Source of the DNA: Frankia umida
GTDB taxonomy: Bacteria > Actinomycetota > Actinomycetes > Frankiales > Frankiaceae
DNA: 64,000 nt
Direction: 5' to 3'
NCBI RefSeq assembly: GCF_023242945.1
Contig: NZ_JALKFT010000016.1
Coordinates: 62,001-126,000 of the forward strand
Below the pieces are notes generated by a model, which had not been told where the DNA came from, made no database searches, and was given only the letters and a program-made list of their open reading frames with translations. Below are positions 49,934-59,478 of this stretch, piece by piece. The translations under genes and the position numbers were made by a program. Numbering within the stretch: the first letter of the stretch is position 1; every line of letters begins with the position of its first letter.

Positions 49934-50977
49934 TCAGGTGATGTCGCCGGCGTCGCCGCCGAACGTCCCCGCGCCGCCCACCCGGGTGGCAGCGCCCTGA
50001 CCGGCCCCGACCGGGGACACTCCGACATCGCTGGACGACCCGCCGCCCGCGGACGTCCCCGCGCGCCCGGCCGGTCGGGAGCCGACCGCCGCGTCGTCGA
50101 GGTCCAGCGAGGACGTCTCGTCGTCGCCGAGGTCGGCGTAGGGCGACTCCGAACCCCGGCGGGTGCGACGCCGGTCGTTGAGCCAGCCGATGATCAGCGC
50201 CACCTCGTAGAGGATCACCATCGGCAGGCCGAGCGCCAGCATGGTGAACGGGTCCTGGCTGGGGGTGACGATCGCGGCGAACACGAACACGAGGAAGATC
50301 TCCGCGCGCCGCCAGGACCGCAGCCGCGCGGTGGTGACCACCCCGGCGAGGTTGAGCATCAGCACCAGCAGCGGCACCTCGAACGACAGTCCGAAGATCA
50401 GCAGCATGGCCTGCACGTAGCTGAGGTACCGGTTGCCGTCCAGGACGCTGACCAGGCCGTTGCCGCCGAAGCCGAGCAGCAGGCTCAGCCCGGTGGGCAG
50501 GGTGAGGTAGGCGAACAGCGCGCCGGTGGCGAACAGCACCAGGGAGACCCCGACGAAGGTCAGTGACCAGCGCCGCTCATGCCGGTGCAGACCGGGTGTG
50601 ATGAACGACCACAGCTGGTAGAGCCACACCGGCGAGGACACCACCGCGGCCGCGATCGCCGAGATCTTCAGCCGGATGGTGAAGGCGTCCAGAATGCCGA
50701 AGAAGTACAGCGTGCAGTCACCCGTGGCCTGGCCGTTCGCGCTGAAGCGCTTGCTCGCCGGCAGATCGCAGTAGGGCTCCTTGAGCCAGTTGAAGATGTG
50801 CGGCTCGACGATGAAGCACACCACGAAGGCGACGCCGAATCCCACCAGTGCGATCGCGACCCGGTTGCGCAGCTCACGCAGGTGTTCGGTGAGCGGCATC
50901 CGGCTTTCCTCGACCGTGCGGGTCCGCCGGTGGTTCGCCGCGGCAAGGAGCCTGCGCGGCGTGGGGATGCCTGGCAC
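49934..50977 (-). CDS. tatC: Sec-independent protein translocase TatC
   Basis: 347 residues with six transmembrane helices. The MPLTEHLRELRNRVAIALVG segment near residue 27 is the TatC N-terminal signature, and SFITPGLHRHERRW and AAIVTPSQDPFTMLALGLPM are conserved loops. TatC recognises twin-arginine signal peptides together with TatA. The annotated GTG gives a 26-residue extension before the usual start at ATG 50899, and a 70-residue disordered tail follows the last helix. It lies 107 bp after tatA and 46 bp before helY. Confidence 0.93.
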   Translation of the reverse strand: MPGIPTPRRLLAAANHRRTRTVEESRMPLTEHLRELRNRVAIALVGFGVAFVVCFIVEPHIFNWLKEPYCDLPASKRFSANGQATGDCTLYFFGILDAFTIRLKISAIAAAVVSSPVWLYQLWSFITPGLHRHERRWSLTFVGVSLVLFATGALFAYLTLPTGLSLLLGFGGNGLVSVLDGNRYLSYVQAMLLIFGLSFEVPLLVLMLNLAGVVTTARLRSWRRAEIFLVFVFAAIVTPSQDPFTMLALGLPMVILYEVALIIGWLNDRRRTRRGSESPYADLGDDETSSLDLDDAAVGSRPAGRAGTSAGGGSSSDVGVSPVGAGQGAATRVGGAGTFGGDAGDIT

Positions 50978-51084
50978 GGCGGCGTCTCCTGGTCGAGGCA
51001 GTGGTGAGAAGGGTGGGATCCCGGGCCGGCCCGGGAGGCCGGTGGGCGGTGGCCCCGACGGGACGACCCGCCCGGCGCGGCCGT

Positions 51085-51363
51085 TCAGTGCTTGTCGGCC
51101 GCCGGGGCCACACCGTTGGCGGCGGTGCTCACGCTCGGCACCACGATCGCCTCGGCCGGGGCCTCGATCTGGCGCGGCGCGGGGGTGGCGACGGGCTCGG
51201 GGGCCGGCGACGGCTCGTCGTCACGCAGGCCCTTCGTCTCGGCCTTGAAGATCCGCAGGGAGCGACCGAACGACCGGGCCGCATCCGGGAGCTTCTTCGA
51301 TCCGAACAGCACCAGGATGACGAGCGCGATGATGATGATCTCGGTAGTGCCCAGGTTCGGCAT
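51085..51363 (-). CDS. tatA: Sec-independent protein translocase TatA
   Basis: 92 residues: a short N-terminus, one helix (TEIIIIALVILVLFGSKKLP), then the amphipathic FGSKKLPDAARSFGRSLRIF typical of TatA, and a Pro/Ala-rich tail. TatA forms the pore of the twin-arginine export system with TatC encoded next. The GGTATCCTCCGA-type region (minus strand GGAGGATACC) before the ATG gives a strong ribosome-binding site. Confidence 0.93.
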   Translation of the reverse strand: MPNLGTTEIIIIALVILVLFGSKKLPDAARSFGRSLRIFKAETKGLRDDEPSPAPEPVATPAPRQIEAPAEAIVVPSVSTAANGVAPAADKH

Positions 51364-51641
51364 GGTCGGTATCCTCCGATGAGCGGTACCGGCCCGTTTC
51401 GTCGACCGGTGCGATCGATGCTACGTGCGTCAGCCTAGGAGGCAAGAGGCGGCGTTTGGGTGTCCCGCGGATGACGGCTGAGCAACGACGCGTTTCTGGC
51501 GGGCACGAGACGGATCTGTCAACTCAGTGTAGCCAGATCCGGATGTGCCACCAGCCCGCCGTCCATGAACGTTTCCGGCGGCGGTGCGGTGGCCGCAGGC
51601 ACACGACCCGGGACGACACACCGCTACCCGTCACCGGTCGG

Positions 51642-51857
51642 TCAGGGTGTGCGTTCCGCCAGCCGGGAGGTGACCTCGGCATGGTCGAGCCGCTCGGACA
51701 GGGCCGAGGTGTCGGCGGCGAGCCCCGACACCCGCGACGACAGTTCACCCAGGGCGCGACGCGCGGCCCGGACCTTCTGCCACACCCGCCAGGCGCACAG
51801 GACGAGCAGCAGCAGGCCACCGACGATCAGCACCAGGTACACGAGCGCCCACAGCAT
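51642..51857 (-). CDS. Small single-pass membrane protein upstream of tatA
   Basis: 71 residues: MLWALVYLVLIVGGLLLLVL forms one helix, followed by a charged helical region (WQKVRAARRALGELSSRVSG, ALSERLDHAEVTSRLAE). Small proteins of this design occur between pafC and tatA in related actinomycetes, by recollection of gene order; the function is unknown. GTG 51866 is an alternative start. Confidence 0.7.
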   Translation of the reverse strand: MLWALVYLVLIVGGLLLLVLCAWRVWQKVRAARRALGELSSRVSGLAADTSALSERLDHAEVTSRLAERTP

Positions 51858-51867
51858 GCCGATCACC

Positions 51868-53070
51868 CTACCGGCCGTCCGCGGACGCGCCCGCCCCGCC
51901 CGTCGCGCCCGGGCCGGCGGGCTCCCCCGCACCGGTGGTACCCGTGGCATCCCCGCTGTCCGCCGCCACCGTCGCGGCCCGCGGTAGCGCGCGATCAGGC
52001 TCGTCGAGCGCCGGACCGTCGACCGCCGGACCGTGGGCGGACGGACCGCGGGCGGACGGACCGTAGGCGGCCAGTGCCCGGCGGGCGAGGCGGCGGACCT
52101 CCTCGGCCAGCGCCGCCGGCGCCGCCACCCGGACATCCGCGCCAAGCCCCAGGACCAGCCGGTGCAACCAGGTGGTCTCCCCCGCGTACAGGGTCACCTC
52201 AAGGCCGCCGCCGCCCAGCTCACGGGCGTCGGTCACCGGGTAGTAGTCGGCCACCCAGCGAGCCGGCGGAGCCAGTTCGAGCACCACCCGGACATCCCCG
52301 GGCCCAGGCTGGTAGACGCCGCCGTCACCCACCTCCCGGGACACCGCGTCGGGCGGCGGATCGGCTGGAACGTCGAGCAGCCGCACCCCGTCGAGCCGGT
52401 CGAGCCGGAACAGCCGGACGGCCTCGGCCCGGTGGCACCATCCTTCCAGATACCACCGACCCTCACGGACCAGCAGACGCATCGGGTCGACGTCGCGTTC
52501 GGTCAGCTCGTCCCGGGACCACACGAGGTAGCGCAGATGCACCCGGCGCCGGTCACGCAGCGCCTCCTGCAACACCGCCAGCACCGGTTCGGGCTCGCCC
52601 GGCTCGGACGCGCCCGCCTCGGACGTGGTGGTGCGCGCCGCGGTCGTCCCGGGGGCGGCGTCCAGGCTGACCCGCACCTGCCCGGCGAGCCGACCCGACG
52701 ATCCGACGGCCCGCTCGAGCTTCTCCAGCGCCCGGTCGAGCGCGTCCCGGCCGGCCAGGCCCGGGATGTCGGCGAGCGCGCGGGCGGCGACCAGCAGCGC
52801 GGTCGCCTCGTCGACGGACAACCGCAACGGACGGTCCAGGGTCTGCGGATCGGCGACGGTGATCTGATCCCCGGAGTAGCTCAGGTCGATGAGGTCACCG
52901 GGCGCCCCACCCGGCAGCCCGCAGACGAACAGCAGGTCCAGGTCGTTACGCAGCTGCCCCTGGGTGATCCCGAACGTCGCCGCGGCGTCCGCCAGCGACA
53001 CCCCCGGATGCGCGCGCAGCCACGGGACGAGGGCGAGCAGCCGGGACAGCCGCTCGGTCGCCGAGCTCAC
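51868..53070 (-). CDS. pafC: WYL-domain regulator PafC
   Basis: 400 residues from a GTG that overlaps the pafB stop by 4 bp. The N-terminal winged helix (RLSRLLALVPWLRAHPGVSL, ATFGITQGQLRNDLDLLFVC) is followed by a WYL domain (HLRYLVWSRDELTERDVDPM, REGRWYLEGWCHRAEAVRLF) and a WCX C-terminal extension. PafB and PafC form a heterodimer that in mycobacteria activates many DNA-damage genes independently of LexA. A 45-residue Gly/Ala/Pro-rich tail is added at the end. Gene order pafA-pafB-pafC is kept. Confidence 0.9.
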   Translation of the reverse strand: MSSATERLSRLLALVPWLRAHPGVSLADAAATFGITQGQLRNDLDLLFVCGLPGGAPGDLIDLSYSGDQITVADPQTLDRPLRLSVDEATALLVAARALADIPGLAGRDALDRALEKLERAVGSSGRLAGQVRVSLDAAPGTTAARTTTSEAGASEPGEPEPVLAVLQEALRDRRRVHLRYLVWSRDELTERDVDPMRLLVREGRWYLEGWCHRAEAVRLFRLDRLDGVRLLDVPADPPPDAVSREVGDGGVYQPGPGDVRVVLELAPPARWVADYYPVTDARELGGGGLEVTLYAGETTWLHRLVLGLGADVRVAAPAALAEEVRRLARRALAAYGPSARGPSAHGPAVDGPALDEPDRALPRAATVAADSGDATGTTGAGEPAGPGATGGAGASADGR

Positions 53071-54167
53071 CGCCCCTCGCCCTCGGCGGCAGGCCCCGCG
53101 GCGGCCCGCAGCCGGTCGATGACGGCGGTACGCAGCTCCGGCGGGTCCAGGACCAGCACGTCCGGGCCGGAGCCGACGATCCAGCGGGCGAACCGCTCGG
53201 TGTCGGTGAACGTGCGTTCCAGCAGATCCATGTCCGCGGGAAAGACCGGACGGGGACGGGCCGGCGGGATGCAGCCGGTCGACACCGCCTGGGCGCCGCG
53301 GCGCAGCGCGTGGCAGGTGCCCTGGCGCACGGCCAGGGTGGCGGTCCGGACCCGTTCGGCGGGGGCCTGCGCGGAGACCATCGCGCTCAGGTCGACATCC
53401 GCCGGGACGACCACCGCGCCCGCCGGGCCGACCAGCCGCACCGCCCCCGCGACCCGGGACAGCCGGAACACCCGTTCCGCGCCGCGATGCAGATCGTGCC
53501 CGACCAGATACCAGCGGCCCCGCCACGACAGCACACCCCAGGGTTCGACGTGCCGCTCGACCACCTCGGCGTCGCCGACCTTGCGGTAGGGAAAACGGAT
53601 CACCCGCCCGGTCTGCACCGCCGCCAGACACGCCTCGAACGCGGGTTCGGCCGCGTCCACCCGCGGCTCGAACCCGTCGAGCATCCCGAGCCCGACCGCC
53701 GCGGCCCCGCCGGCGTCCGCGTCGGGGCGGGTCTCGCCGACCGTCGCGGTGCCGCCGCCCTCGCCACCTGCGGGCACGGACACGCCGCTGGCGGCGAGTT
53801 TGCGCAGGGCGCTCGCGGCCGGCCCGGCCAGGGCCGCGACCGACCACAGCGATCCGGCGAGCGCGAGCGCGGCCGCCTCGTCCGGTGCGAGCGCCAGGTC
53901 GGGCAGGGCGTAGTCCCCGCGGTGGATGCGGTAGCCGACCTCGTCGCTGAACACCGAGCCCCGCCCGGTCTCCAACGGAATGCCGATCTCACGCAGATAC
54001 GCCTTGTCCCGTTCGAACATCCGCCGGAACGCGTCCTGCTCCTCGGCGGTGACGCCGGGCTCGTACCCCTCGACGAGCTCCCCGAGTTCCGACACGGCGA
54101 GGAACCGCGACGTGGCCATCAGACACATCGTCAGGTTCAGCAGGCGTTCCACCCGGCGCCGGGACAC
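53067..54167 (-). CDS. pafB: WYL-domain regulator PafB
   Basis: 366 residues from a GTG at 54167 (VSRRRVERLLNLTMCLMATS, the usual PafB opening). The winged helix is followed by a WYL domain with IRFPYRKVGDAEVVERHVEP and SWRGRWYLVGHDLHRGAERV, and a WCX domain. It works as a heterodimer with PafC; the sensing ligand of the WYL domain in mycobacteria is thought to be single-stranded DNA. No clear ribosome-binding site is present before the GTG, and the gene may be leaderless. Confidence 0.9.
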   Translation of the reverse strand: MSRRRVERLLNLTMCLMATSRFLAVSELGELVEGYEPGVTAEEQDAFRRMFERDKAYLREIGIPLETGRGSVFSDEVGYRIHRGDYALPDLALAPDEAAALALAGSLWSVAALAGPAASALRKLAASGVSVPAGGEGGGTATVGETRPDADAGGAAAVGLGMLDGFEPRVDAAEPAFEACLAAVQTGRVIRFPYRKVGDAEVVERHVEPWGVLSWRGRWYLVGHDLHRGAERVFRLSRVAGAVRLVGPAGAVVVPADVDLSAMVSAQAPAERVRTATLAVRQGTCHALRRGAQAVSTGCIPPARPRPVFPADMDLLERTFTDTERFARWIVGSGPDVLVLDPPELRTAVIDRLRAAAGPAAEGEGR

Positions 54168-54303
54168 AGCCGTACAGGCTAGTCGCCCGCCGGCGGGCAC
54201 CCGCTGCCGCCCCCACCGACATACCCGCGGCCCGCGGCGGGCAGCCCGCTGTGGGCTGACCGCCGCGGGATGACCGCCGCGGGATGACCGTTGAGGCCAG
54301 CCG

Positions 54304-55038
54304 TTACGGCTGGCCGGCGCCGGCGCCGCCGGAGGCACCGTTGTCGGACGACATGCCGGGGCCGGCGGTGGCGGCGTCGACGTCGAGCAGGTCGACGACG
54401 AAGACCAGGGTGTCGTCCGCGAGGATCGTGGGCGGCTGGCCGCCGGCCGGGCCGTAGCCGAGCGCCGGTGGGATGAGGATCTCGCGCCGTCCGCCGACCT
54501 TCATCCCGTCGATGCCACGGCCGAACCCGGTGATCGTGCCGGCGAGCGGAAACGTCGCGGCCTGCCCGGAACCGGCAGCGCCGGAACCACCGGCGCCGGG
54601 GGCGGGCCAGGTGGAGTCGAACTCCTGGCCGTTGCGCCACAGCACACCGGTGTACTGGATGGTGACGGTGCTCGTCGCGTCGGCGGTGGTGCCCGTGCCG
54701 GTGACGAGATCACGGGTGAGCAGGTCGGTGGGGGCGCTACCGTGCCCGGCGGCGATCCGCGGGGCGGCACGCAGGTCGGTTCCGTCCGTGACGGCGGGCA
54801 GCCGCGAGGTGTCCGGACGCGAGGACGCGGGCGCGGCGGCGGTGCCGTCCGGCGCGGTGGACGCCGAGCAGCCGGCGAGGGCGGCGACCAGCAGCGCGGG
54901 GGCGAGCACGGCCCCGACCAGCCGGGCTCTGGTTCCCGGAGCACGGCGTCGCCGTCCCGAGTGGGCACCGGGACGACGTCCGACGGCAACGCCGGGCTGG
55001 GTAGGGACGCCGGCAACACGACGTGAGACGGATGTCAC
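54304..55038 (-). CDS. FKBP-type peptidyl-prolyl isomerase lipoprotein
   Basis: 244 residues from a GTG at 55038. An Arg-rich N-terminus precedes ALLVAALAGCSAS, a lipobox, so the mature protein should be lipid-anchored outside the membrane. The FKBP domain is recognised from VTIQYTGVLWRNGQEFDSTW, ITGFGRGIDGMKVGGRREIL and PPALGYGPAGGQPPTILADD. It isomerises Xaa-Pro bonds in exported proteins. It lies between pafB and pafA, on the same strand, with short spacers. Confidence 0.88.
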   Translation of the reverse strand: MTSVSRRVAGVPTQPGVAVGRRPGAHSGRRRRAPGTRARLVGAVLAPALLVAALAGCSASTAPDGTAAAPASSRPDTSRLPAVTDGTDLRAAPRIAAGHGSAPTDLLTRDLVTGTGTTADATSTVTIQYTGVLWRNGQEFDSTWPAPGAGGSGAAGSGQAATFPLAGTITGFGRGIDGMKVGGRREILIPPALGYGPAGGQPPTILADDTLVFVVDLLDVDAATAGPGMSSDNGASGGAGAGQP

Positions 55039-55134
55039 AGGGGAAGGGTTCCTCGCTGGCGGGGGTGGGTTCGGGCACGCGAGACAGATGGTCGCACGAC
55101 CGAACCCGGTCACACCCGAGGGGCACGCGGGTGC

Positions 55135-55168
55135 GACCGACCCGACCGACCCGACCGACCCGACCGAC
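55135..55168. repeat. 9-bp tandem repeats between pafA and the FKBP gene
   Basis: gaccgaccc is repeated almost four times. The tract lies in the spacer between the pafA stop and the FKBP start and does not code for a supported protein. Confidence 0.8.
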
Positions 55169-55224
55169 ACCGCGGCGAGCGGACGGGCGGGCGGGGCAGG
55201 TGGACGGGTGAGCAGGGCGGGCGG

Positions 55225-56583
55225 CTACATGCTGGCGATGAGCTTGTCGACGCGGTCGTCCACGGAGCGGAACGGGTCCTTGCACAGGACGGTGCGCTGC
55301 GCCTGGTCGTTGAGCTTGAGGTGCACCCAGTCGACGGTGAAGTCGCGACGTTTCTCCTGGGCCCGCTTGATGAACTCGCCGCGCAGCCGGGCCCGGGTGG
55401 TCTGCGGCGGCAGCGACTTCGCCTCGAACACGTCCAGGTCACGGGTGACCCGTTCGACGAGGCCGGCGCGTTCCATCCGGTAGTACAGGCCGCGGTCGCG
55501 GTGGATGTCGTGGTACTTCAGGTCGATCTCGGCGATCCGCGGCGAGGCCAGGGACAGCCCGTGGCGGTGCCGGAAACGCTCGATGAGCACGTACTTGGTC
55601 ACCCAGTCGATCTCGCGGGCGACCAGTTCGAGGTCGTCGGTCTCGATCGCGAGCAGGGTCCGTCCCCACAGGTCCAGGACGCGCTTGGCGACCGCGTCCC
55701 CCCCACGACGGTCGACGAACTCGACGGCCTTGGCGTGGTACTCGCGCTGGATGTCGAGCGCGGACACCTCCCGACCGTTCGCCAGTTTGATCTTGCGCTG
55801 GCAGGTCATGTCATGACTGACCTCGCGGATCGCCCGGATCGGGTTCTCCAGGGTCATGTCGCGCAGCATGACGCCGGCCTCGATCATCCGTAGCACCAGG
55901 TCGGTCGAGCCGAGCTTGAGCAGCATCGTCGTCTCGCTCATGTTCGAGTCGCCGACGATGACGTGCAGACGGCGGAAGCGCTCGGCGTCCGCGTGCGGCT
56001 CGTCACGGGTGTTGATGATCGGACGCGACCGGGTGGTCGCGGACGACACCGACTCCCAGATGTGCTCGGCGCGCTGCGAGATGCAGTAGACAGCGCCGCG
56101 CGGGGTCTGCAGCACCTTGCCAGCCCCGCACAGGATCTGCCGGCTGACCAGGAACGGCACGAGGATGTCGGCGAGTTTGGAGAACTCGCCGTGGCGGCCG
56201 ACGAGGTAGTTCTCGTGGCAGCCGTAGCTGTTACCGGCCGAATCGGTGTTGTTCTTGAACAGATGGATGTCGCCGGCGATCCCCTCCTCGCGCAGGCGGC
56301 GCTCGGCCTCCACGAGCAGGCCCTCCAGGATGCGCTCGCCGGCCTTGTCATGAGTGACGAGGTCGGGTACCGAGTCGCATTCCGGTGTGGCGTACTCCGG
56401 ATGGCTTCCAACGTCGAGGTAGAGGCGGGCGCCGTTCTTGAGGAACACGTTCGAGCTGCGCCCCCAGGACACGACACGACGGAACAGGTACCGCGCCACC
56501 TCGTCCGGGGACAGCCTTCGCTGCCCCCGGAACACGCAGGTGACGCCGTACTCGTTCTCCAGACCGAAGATGCGGCGATCCAC
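55225..56583 (-). CDS. pafA: Pup--protein ligase PafA
   Basis: 452 residues from a GTG (VDRRIFGLENEYGVTCVFRG). Motifs of the carboxylate-amine ligase fold are present: the Glu/Asn/Glu metal ligands in GLENEYG, then LFKNNTDSAGNSYGCHENYL, SRPIINTRDEPHADAERFRR, LHVIVGDSNMSETTMLLKLG. The enzyme links the C-terminal Glu of Pup to Lys of target proteins with ATP. Unlike Dop it lacks the extra loop near the N-terminus. It is the start of the pafA-pafB-pafC-tatA-tatC-helY series. Confidence 0.95.
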   Translation of the reverse strand: MDRRIFGLENEYGVTCVFRGQRRLSPDEVARYLFRRVVSWGRSSNVFLKNGARLYLDVGSHPEYATPECDSVPDLVTHDKAGERILEGLLVEAERRLREEGIAGDIHLFKNNTDSAGNSYGCHENYLVGRHGEFSKLADILVPFLVSRQILCGAGKVLQTPRGAVYCISQRAEHIWESVSSATTRSRPIINTRDEPHADAERFRRLHVIVGDSNMSETTMLLKLGSTDLVLRMIEAGVMLRDMTLENPIRAIREVSHDMTCQRKIKLANGREVSALDIQREYHAKAVEFVDRRGGDAVAKRVLDLWGRTLLAIETDDLELVAREIDWVTKYVLIERFRHRHGLSLASPRIAEIDLKYHDIHRDRGLYYRMERAGLVERVTRDLDVFEAKSLPPQTTRARLRGEFIKRAQEKRRDFTVDWVHLKLNDQAQRTVLCKDPFRSVDDRVDKLIASM

Positions 56584-56639
56584 GTCTGTGACCCTATGCT
56601 CGGATGCCACCCGGGCGTGGGCAGACGCCCGGGCCGCTG

Positions 56640-58232
56640 TCATCGTCTGGTCGATCCGCTGGCCGGCGGTGGCTCCAGCGGGACGGTCCGCTCCAGGGTG
56701 GAACGTCGCCCCGGGACGGCCGTCGCCTGCCCGGGTCCGGCCGCCTCGCCCGCCCCGGCGTCCGCGGCGGGCACCCCGAGCGTCCCGTCACCCGCCTCCT
56801 CCACCGGCACCTGTGGGCCATCCGGCGGCGGTGAACCGACGCGGGTCCGCGAGCCGGACGGGGCCGTGCCGGCACCGCCCGCGCGGGCGATCCGGGCCGT
56901 CCGTCCGGTGTGGGCCGCGTGGGCGGCGCGGGTGGGACGCTGCCCACCGAGGGGACGCTGCCCACCGATCGGACGCTGCCCACCGGAGAGCAGCCAGGCG
57001 GTGGCCGCGGGCTGGGCGCCCCGTTCCCCGACGAAGGCCAGCCACAGGCCGAGGACCAGCCACACCGCCAGCACCACGACGGGACGTCCACCGGCGGCGC
57101 CGTCGAAGTAGTCCGTCGAGCGCAGCAGGGTCACCCCCGCGCCGGGCGGGGCGAACTGGCCGACGTCCCCCCACGGCCGGGGCAGCATCTCCGGTGCCGA
57201 CGCCGCCGCCGACAGCGCCGCGGCGACCACCATCACCAGCGCGATGCCGACCAGCCCCGCCGTCCCGCCGACCGCGCCCGCGCCGACCACCGGCGCGACG
57301 ACCGCCAGGGCCAGCAGCGTCACCACCGCCATCGTGGTCAGCAGCGACCCGGGCAGCACGTGCAGCGCGCCGCGCAGCGCCACCGCGCCCGCGAACCCGG
57401 CGAGCACCGCGAACAGTGCGATCCCCGCCAGGCGCACCGCGCGCGAACGCACCAGCCTGGTCAGCAGCACCCCGGCCGCCGCCAGGACCAGCACCAACGG
57501 CAGGTAGCCGGCGGCCAGTCCCCCACCGCCCACGTCCCGTGGCGCGGTCGGGACGACGTCGACGACCGGGATCTCCAGGCCGGGCATGAACACCCGGATG
57601 CCCCGGGTGAGCGCCTCGGTCACCGCGGGGCTCGCCGCCGAGGCGACCCGCAGCGTGAGCCCGCCATCCCCGATCACGATGGCCGCGTAGGCCTCCCGGT
57701 CCCGCAGCGCCCGGTCGGCCGCGGCGACGCTGCCCACCGTGCGCACCGAGAGCGCCCCCGGTTCCACCCGGCTGATCTGATCGGCGAGCGCCCCGGCCGC
57801 CGGCTGCGCCCCGACGGTGAGAATCGGCAGGTTCCGCGGCCGAAGGCTGGTCACCGACGTTCCGTACAACCAGACCAGCAGGCCCGTGAGCAGCGCCATC
57901 GCGACCGTCAGCAGCCCGAGGCGGCGCAGCGCCCCCAGCCGGGCATCCGCCGTCACGCCCGCGGCGCGAGCGCTCGTCGCGGCGCTGTGGGCCGCTCCCC
58001 GCTGGCCCGTCGCGGCGCCGGTCACGCCACCATCGGCTACCGCCTCGCTGGCTACCGCACCGCCGGATGCCACGCTGTCAACCGCGGCGGGGTGTACGGC
58101 GGCGCCGGCCGGCGTGGGGTCGGGATGGACCGGCGCGGGGTCGGGCTGGGTCGCGCCGGCGCCCTGGGCGAGGCGCTGGCCGGGCAGACCCTCCCGGTCA
58201 CCGGGCCATGGCCGCCCGTCTCCCGTCACCAT
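56640..58232 (-). CDS. YhgE-like multi-pass membrane protein
   Basis: About 530 residues (start uncertain; the frame is open to 58556). A disordered N-terminus precedes one helix (LGLLTVAMALLTGLLVWLYG), then an extracellular part of about 120 residues and at least five helices (YLPLVLVLAAAGVLLTRLVR, LLTTMAVVTLLALAVVAPVV, VVVLAVWLVLGLWLAFVG). This one-plus-five layout resembles YhgE/Pip ABC-2-type membrane proteins. A 100-residue Gly/Arg/Pro-rich cytoplasmic tail with three GGQRP units follows. Its position inside the proteasome locus may be accidental. Confidence 0.7.
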   Translation of the reverse strand: MVTGDGRPWPGDREGLPGQRLAQGAGATQPDPAPVHPDPTPAGAAVHPAAVDSVASGGAVASEAVADGGVTGAATGQRGAAHSAATSARAAGVTADARLGALRRLGLLTVAMALLTGLLVWLYGTSVTSLRPRNLPILTVGAQPAAGALADQISRVEPGALSVRTVGSVAAADRALRDREAYAAIVIGDGGLTLRVASAASPAVTEALTRGIRVFMPGLEIPVVDVVPTAPRDVGGGGLAAGYLPLVLVLAAAGVLLTRLVRSRAVRLAGIALFAVLAGFAGAVALRGALHVLPGSLLTTMAVVTLLALAVVAPVVGAGAVGGTAGLVGIALVMVVAAALSAAASAPEMLPRPWGDVGQFAPPGAGVTLLRSTDYFDGAAGGRPVVVLAVWLVLGLWLAFVGERGAQPAATAWLLSGGQRPIGGQRPLGGQRPTRAAHAAHTGRTARIARAGGAGTAPSGSRTRVGSPPPDGPQVPVEEAGDGTLGVPAADAGAGEAAGPGQATAVPGRRSTLERTVPLEPPPASGSTRR

Positions 58233-58585
58233 GGGGATGTCCCAGCGCCCATCGGGGCTCTCGCCACGCCGGGCACCGGATCGCCCGTTGTCTCCTCCGG
58301 CCGAGCTCTGCTCACCGCTGTCTCCCCTCCGTCCGGCGGAGCCGCCGGGACGACTACAGGCAGTAGCGTGATGCCTGCGTAGAGCCACGTCCTGTTCGAT
58401 CGGTCGCCGTCCGGCGTGTCGCCCACGGGCGTGTCCCGACGAACCAGCCGAGGCCGTCCACCATCCGGCCCGACCGGCCAGCCGGGGAACCCGGGCCGGG
58501 TACGGCGCCCCCGTAACGGTGGGGGGCGCTGACGGAGTCCGCCGCTTGATGGTCATGGCGGCGCGGACGGGGAAGGATGGGCGCC

Positions 58586-59368
58586 ATGACGAGCCGAACG
58601 AACGACGCGACCATCCGCGCGGGCCGGGTGCGCGCGCTCAAAAGCCACCTGCGCGCCGAGGTCGTCCGCCAGGGATCGGTGCCGCTGACCGTCGCGGCCC
58701 CCGCGGCGGACGATCCGCCCCGCGGCGGGATCATCGTCGTCCAGGACGCCCGTGGCATCACGCCGTACCTGATGTCGGTGTGCGACCGGCTGGCCGACGC
58801 GGGCTGGCTCACGGTGGCCCCGCACCTGTACCACCGCGAGGGCATCGACGAGGTCGACCCCACCGACGGCTGGCCCCAGGCCATCCCGACGATGGACCGC
58901 CTGACCGGCGAGGGCATCGACACCGACGTGGACGCGGCGCTGGCCCACCTGGACGCCGTCGGCTTCGACCCGTCCCAGCGGGCGATCCTCGGTTTCTGCA
59001 TGGGCGGCACGGTGGCGTTGCACACCGCGACGCGCTACGAGCTTCCCGCCGCGGTGTCGTTCTACGGCGGCGGGGTCAGCACGTCGGCGTGGCCGGGTGT
59101 GCCGGCGCTGGCGGAGGCCGCCGTCCAGCTACGCGGCCCGTGGCTCGGCCTGTACGGCGAACAGGACCAGCTGATCTCCCACGACGAGATCGCGGCGCTG
59201 CGGGCGGCGGCGGGCCGCAGTGGCCAGGCGACCGAACTGATCAGCTACCCCGACGCGGGGCATGCCTTCCACAGCGACGACCGGGACTCCGTCTACCGCC
59301 CCGCCGCCGCGGCCGACGCCTGGTCGCGCACGCTCGCCTTCCTCGACCACCGCGTCCGTCCCCGTTAG
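58586..59368 (+). CDS. Dienelactone hydrolase family protein
   Basis: 260 residues, alpha/beta hydrolase. GGIIVVQDARGITPYLMSVC carries the Glu-equivalent region, the nucleophile Cys is in AILGFCMGGTVALHTATRY (about residue 135), and the Asp and His follow in GLYGEQDQLIS and YPDAGHAFHSDDR. The family hydrolyses dienelactones or related esters. The start at 58586 is preferred because GGAAGG lies upstream. It is the only plus-strand gene in the proteasome region and separates pafA from prcA. Confidence 0.85.
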   Translation: MTSRTNDATIRAGRVRALKSHLRAEVVRQGSVPLTVAAPAADDPPRGGIIVVQDARGITPYLMSVCDRLADAGWLTVAPHLYHREGIDEVDPTDGWPQAIPTMDRLTGEGIDTDVDAALAHLDAVGFDPSQRAILGFCMGGTVALHTATRYELPAAVSFYGGGVSTSAWPGVPALAEAAVQLRGPWLGLYGEQDQLISHDEIAALRAAAGRSGQATELISYPDAGHAFHSDDRDSVYRPAAAADAWSRTLAFLDHRVRPR

Positions 59369-59478
59369 ACGGCCGCTTCCCGCCTCCGTCCCCCGCACCC
59401 CTGCGGTGGCGGCCGAGGGCCGGCCACCGCGGGGGCCTGGGCGGGACCGGCCCCCGCGGGTGCGGCAGGTCCCGTGGG

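Noticed and set aside
56910..58382. 490-codon plus-strand frame
   Set aside because: It is antisense to the membrane protein at 56640-58232 and lacks hydrophobic segments or recognisable domains.
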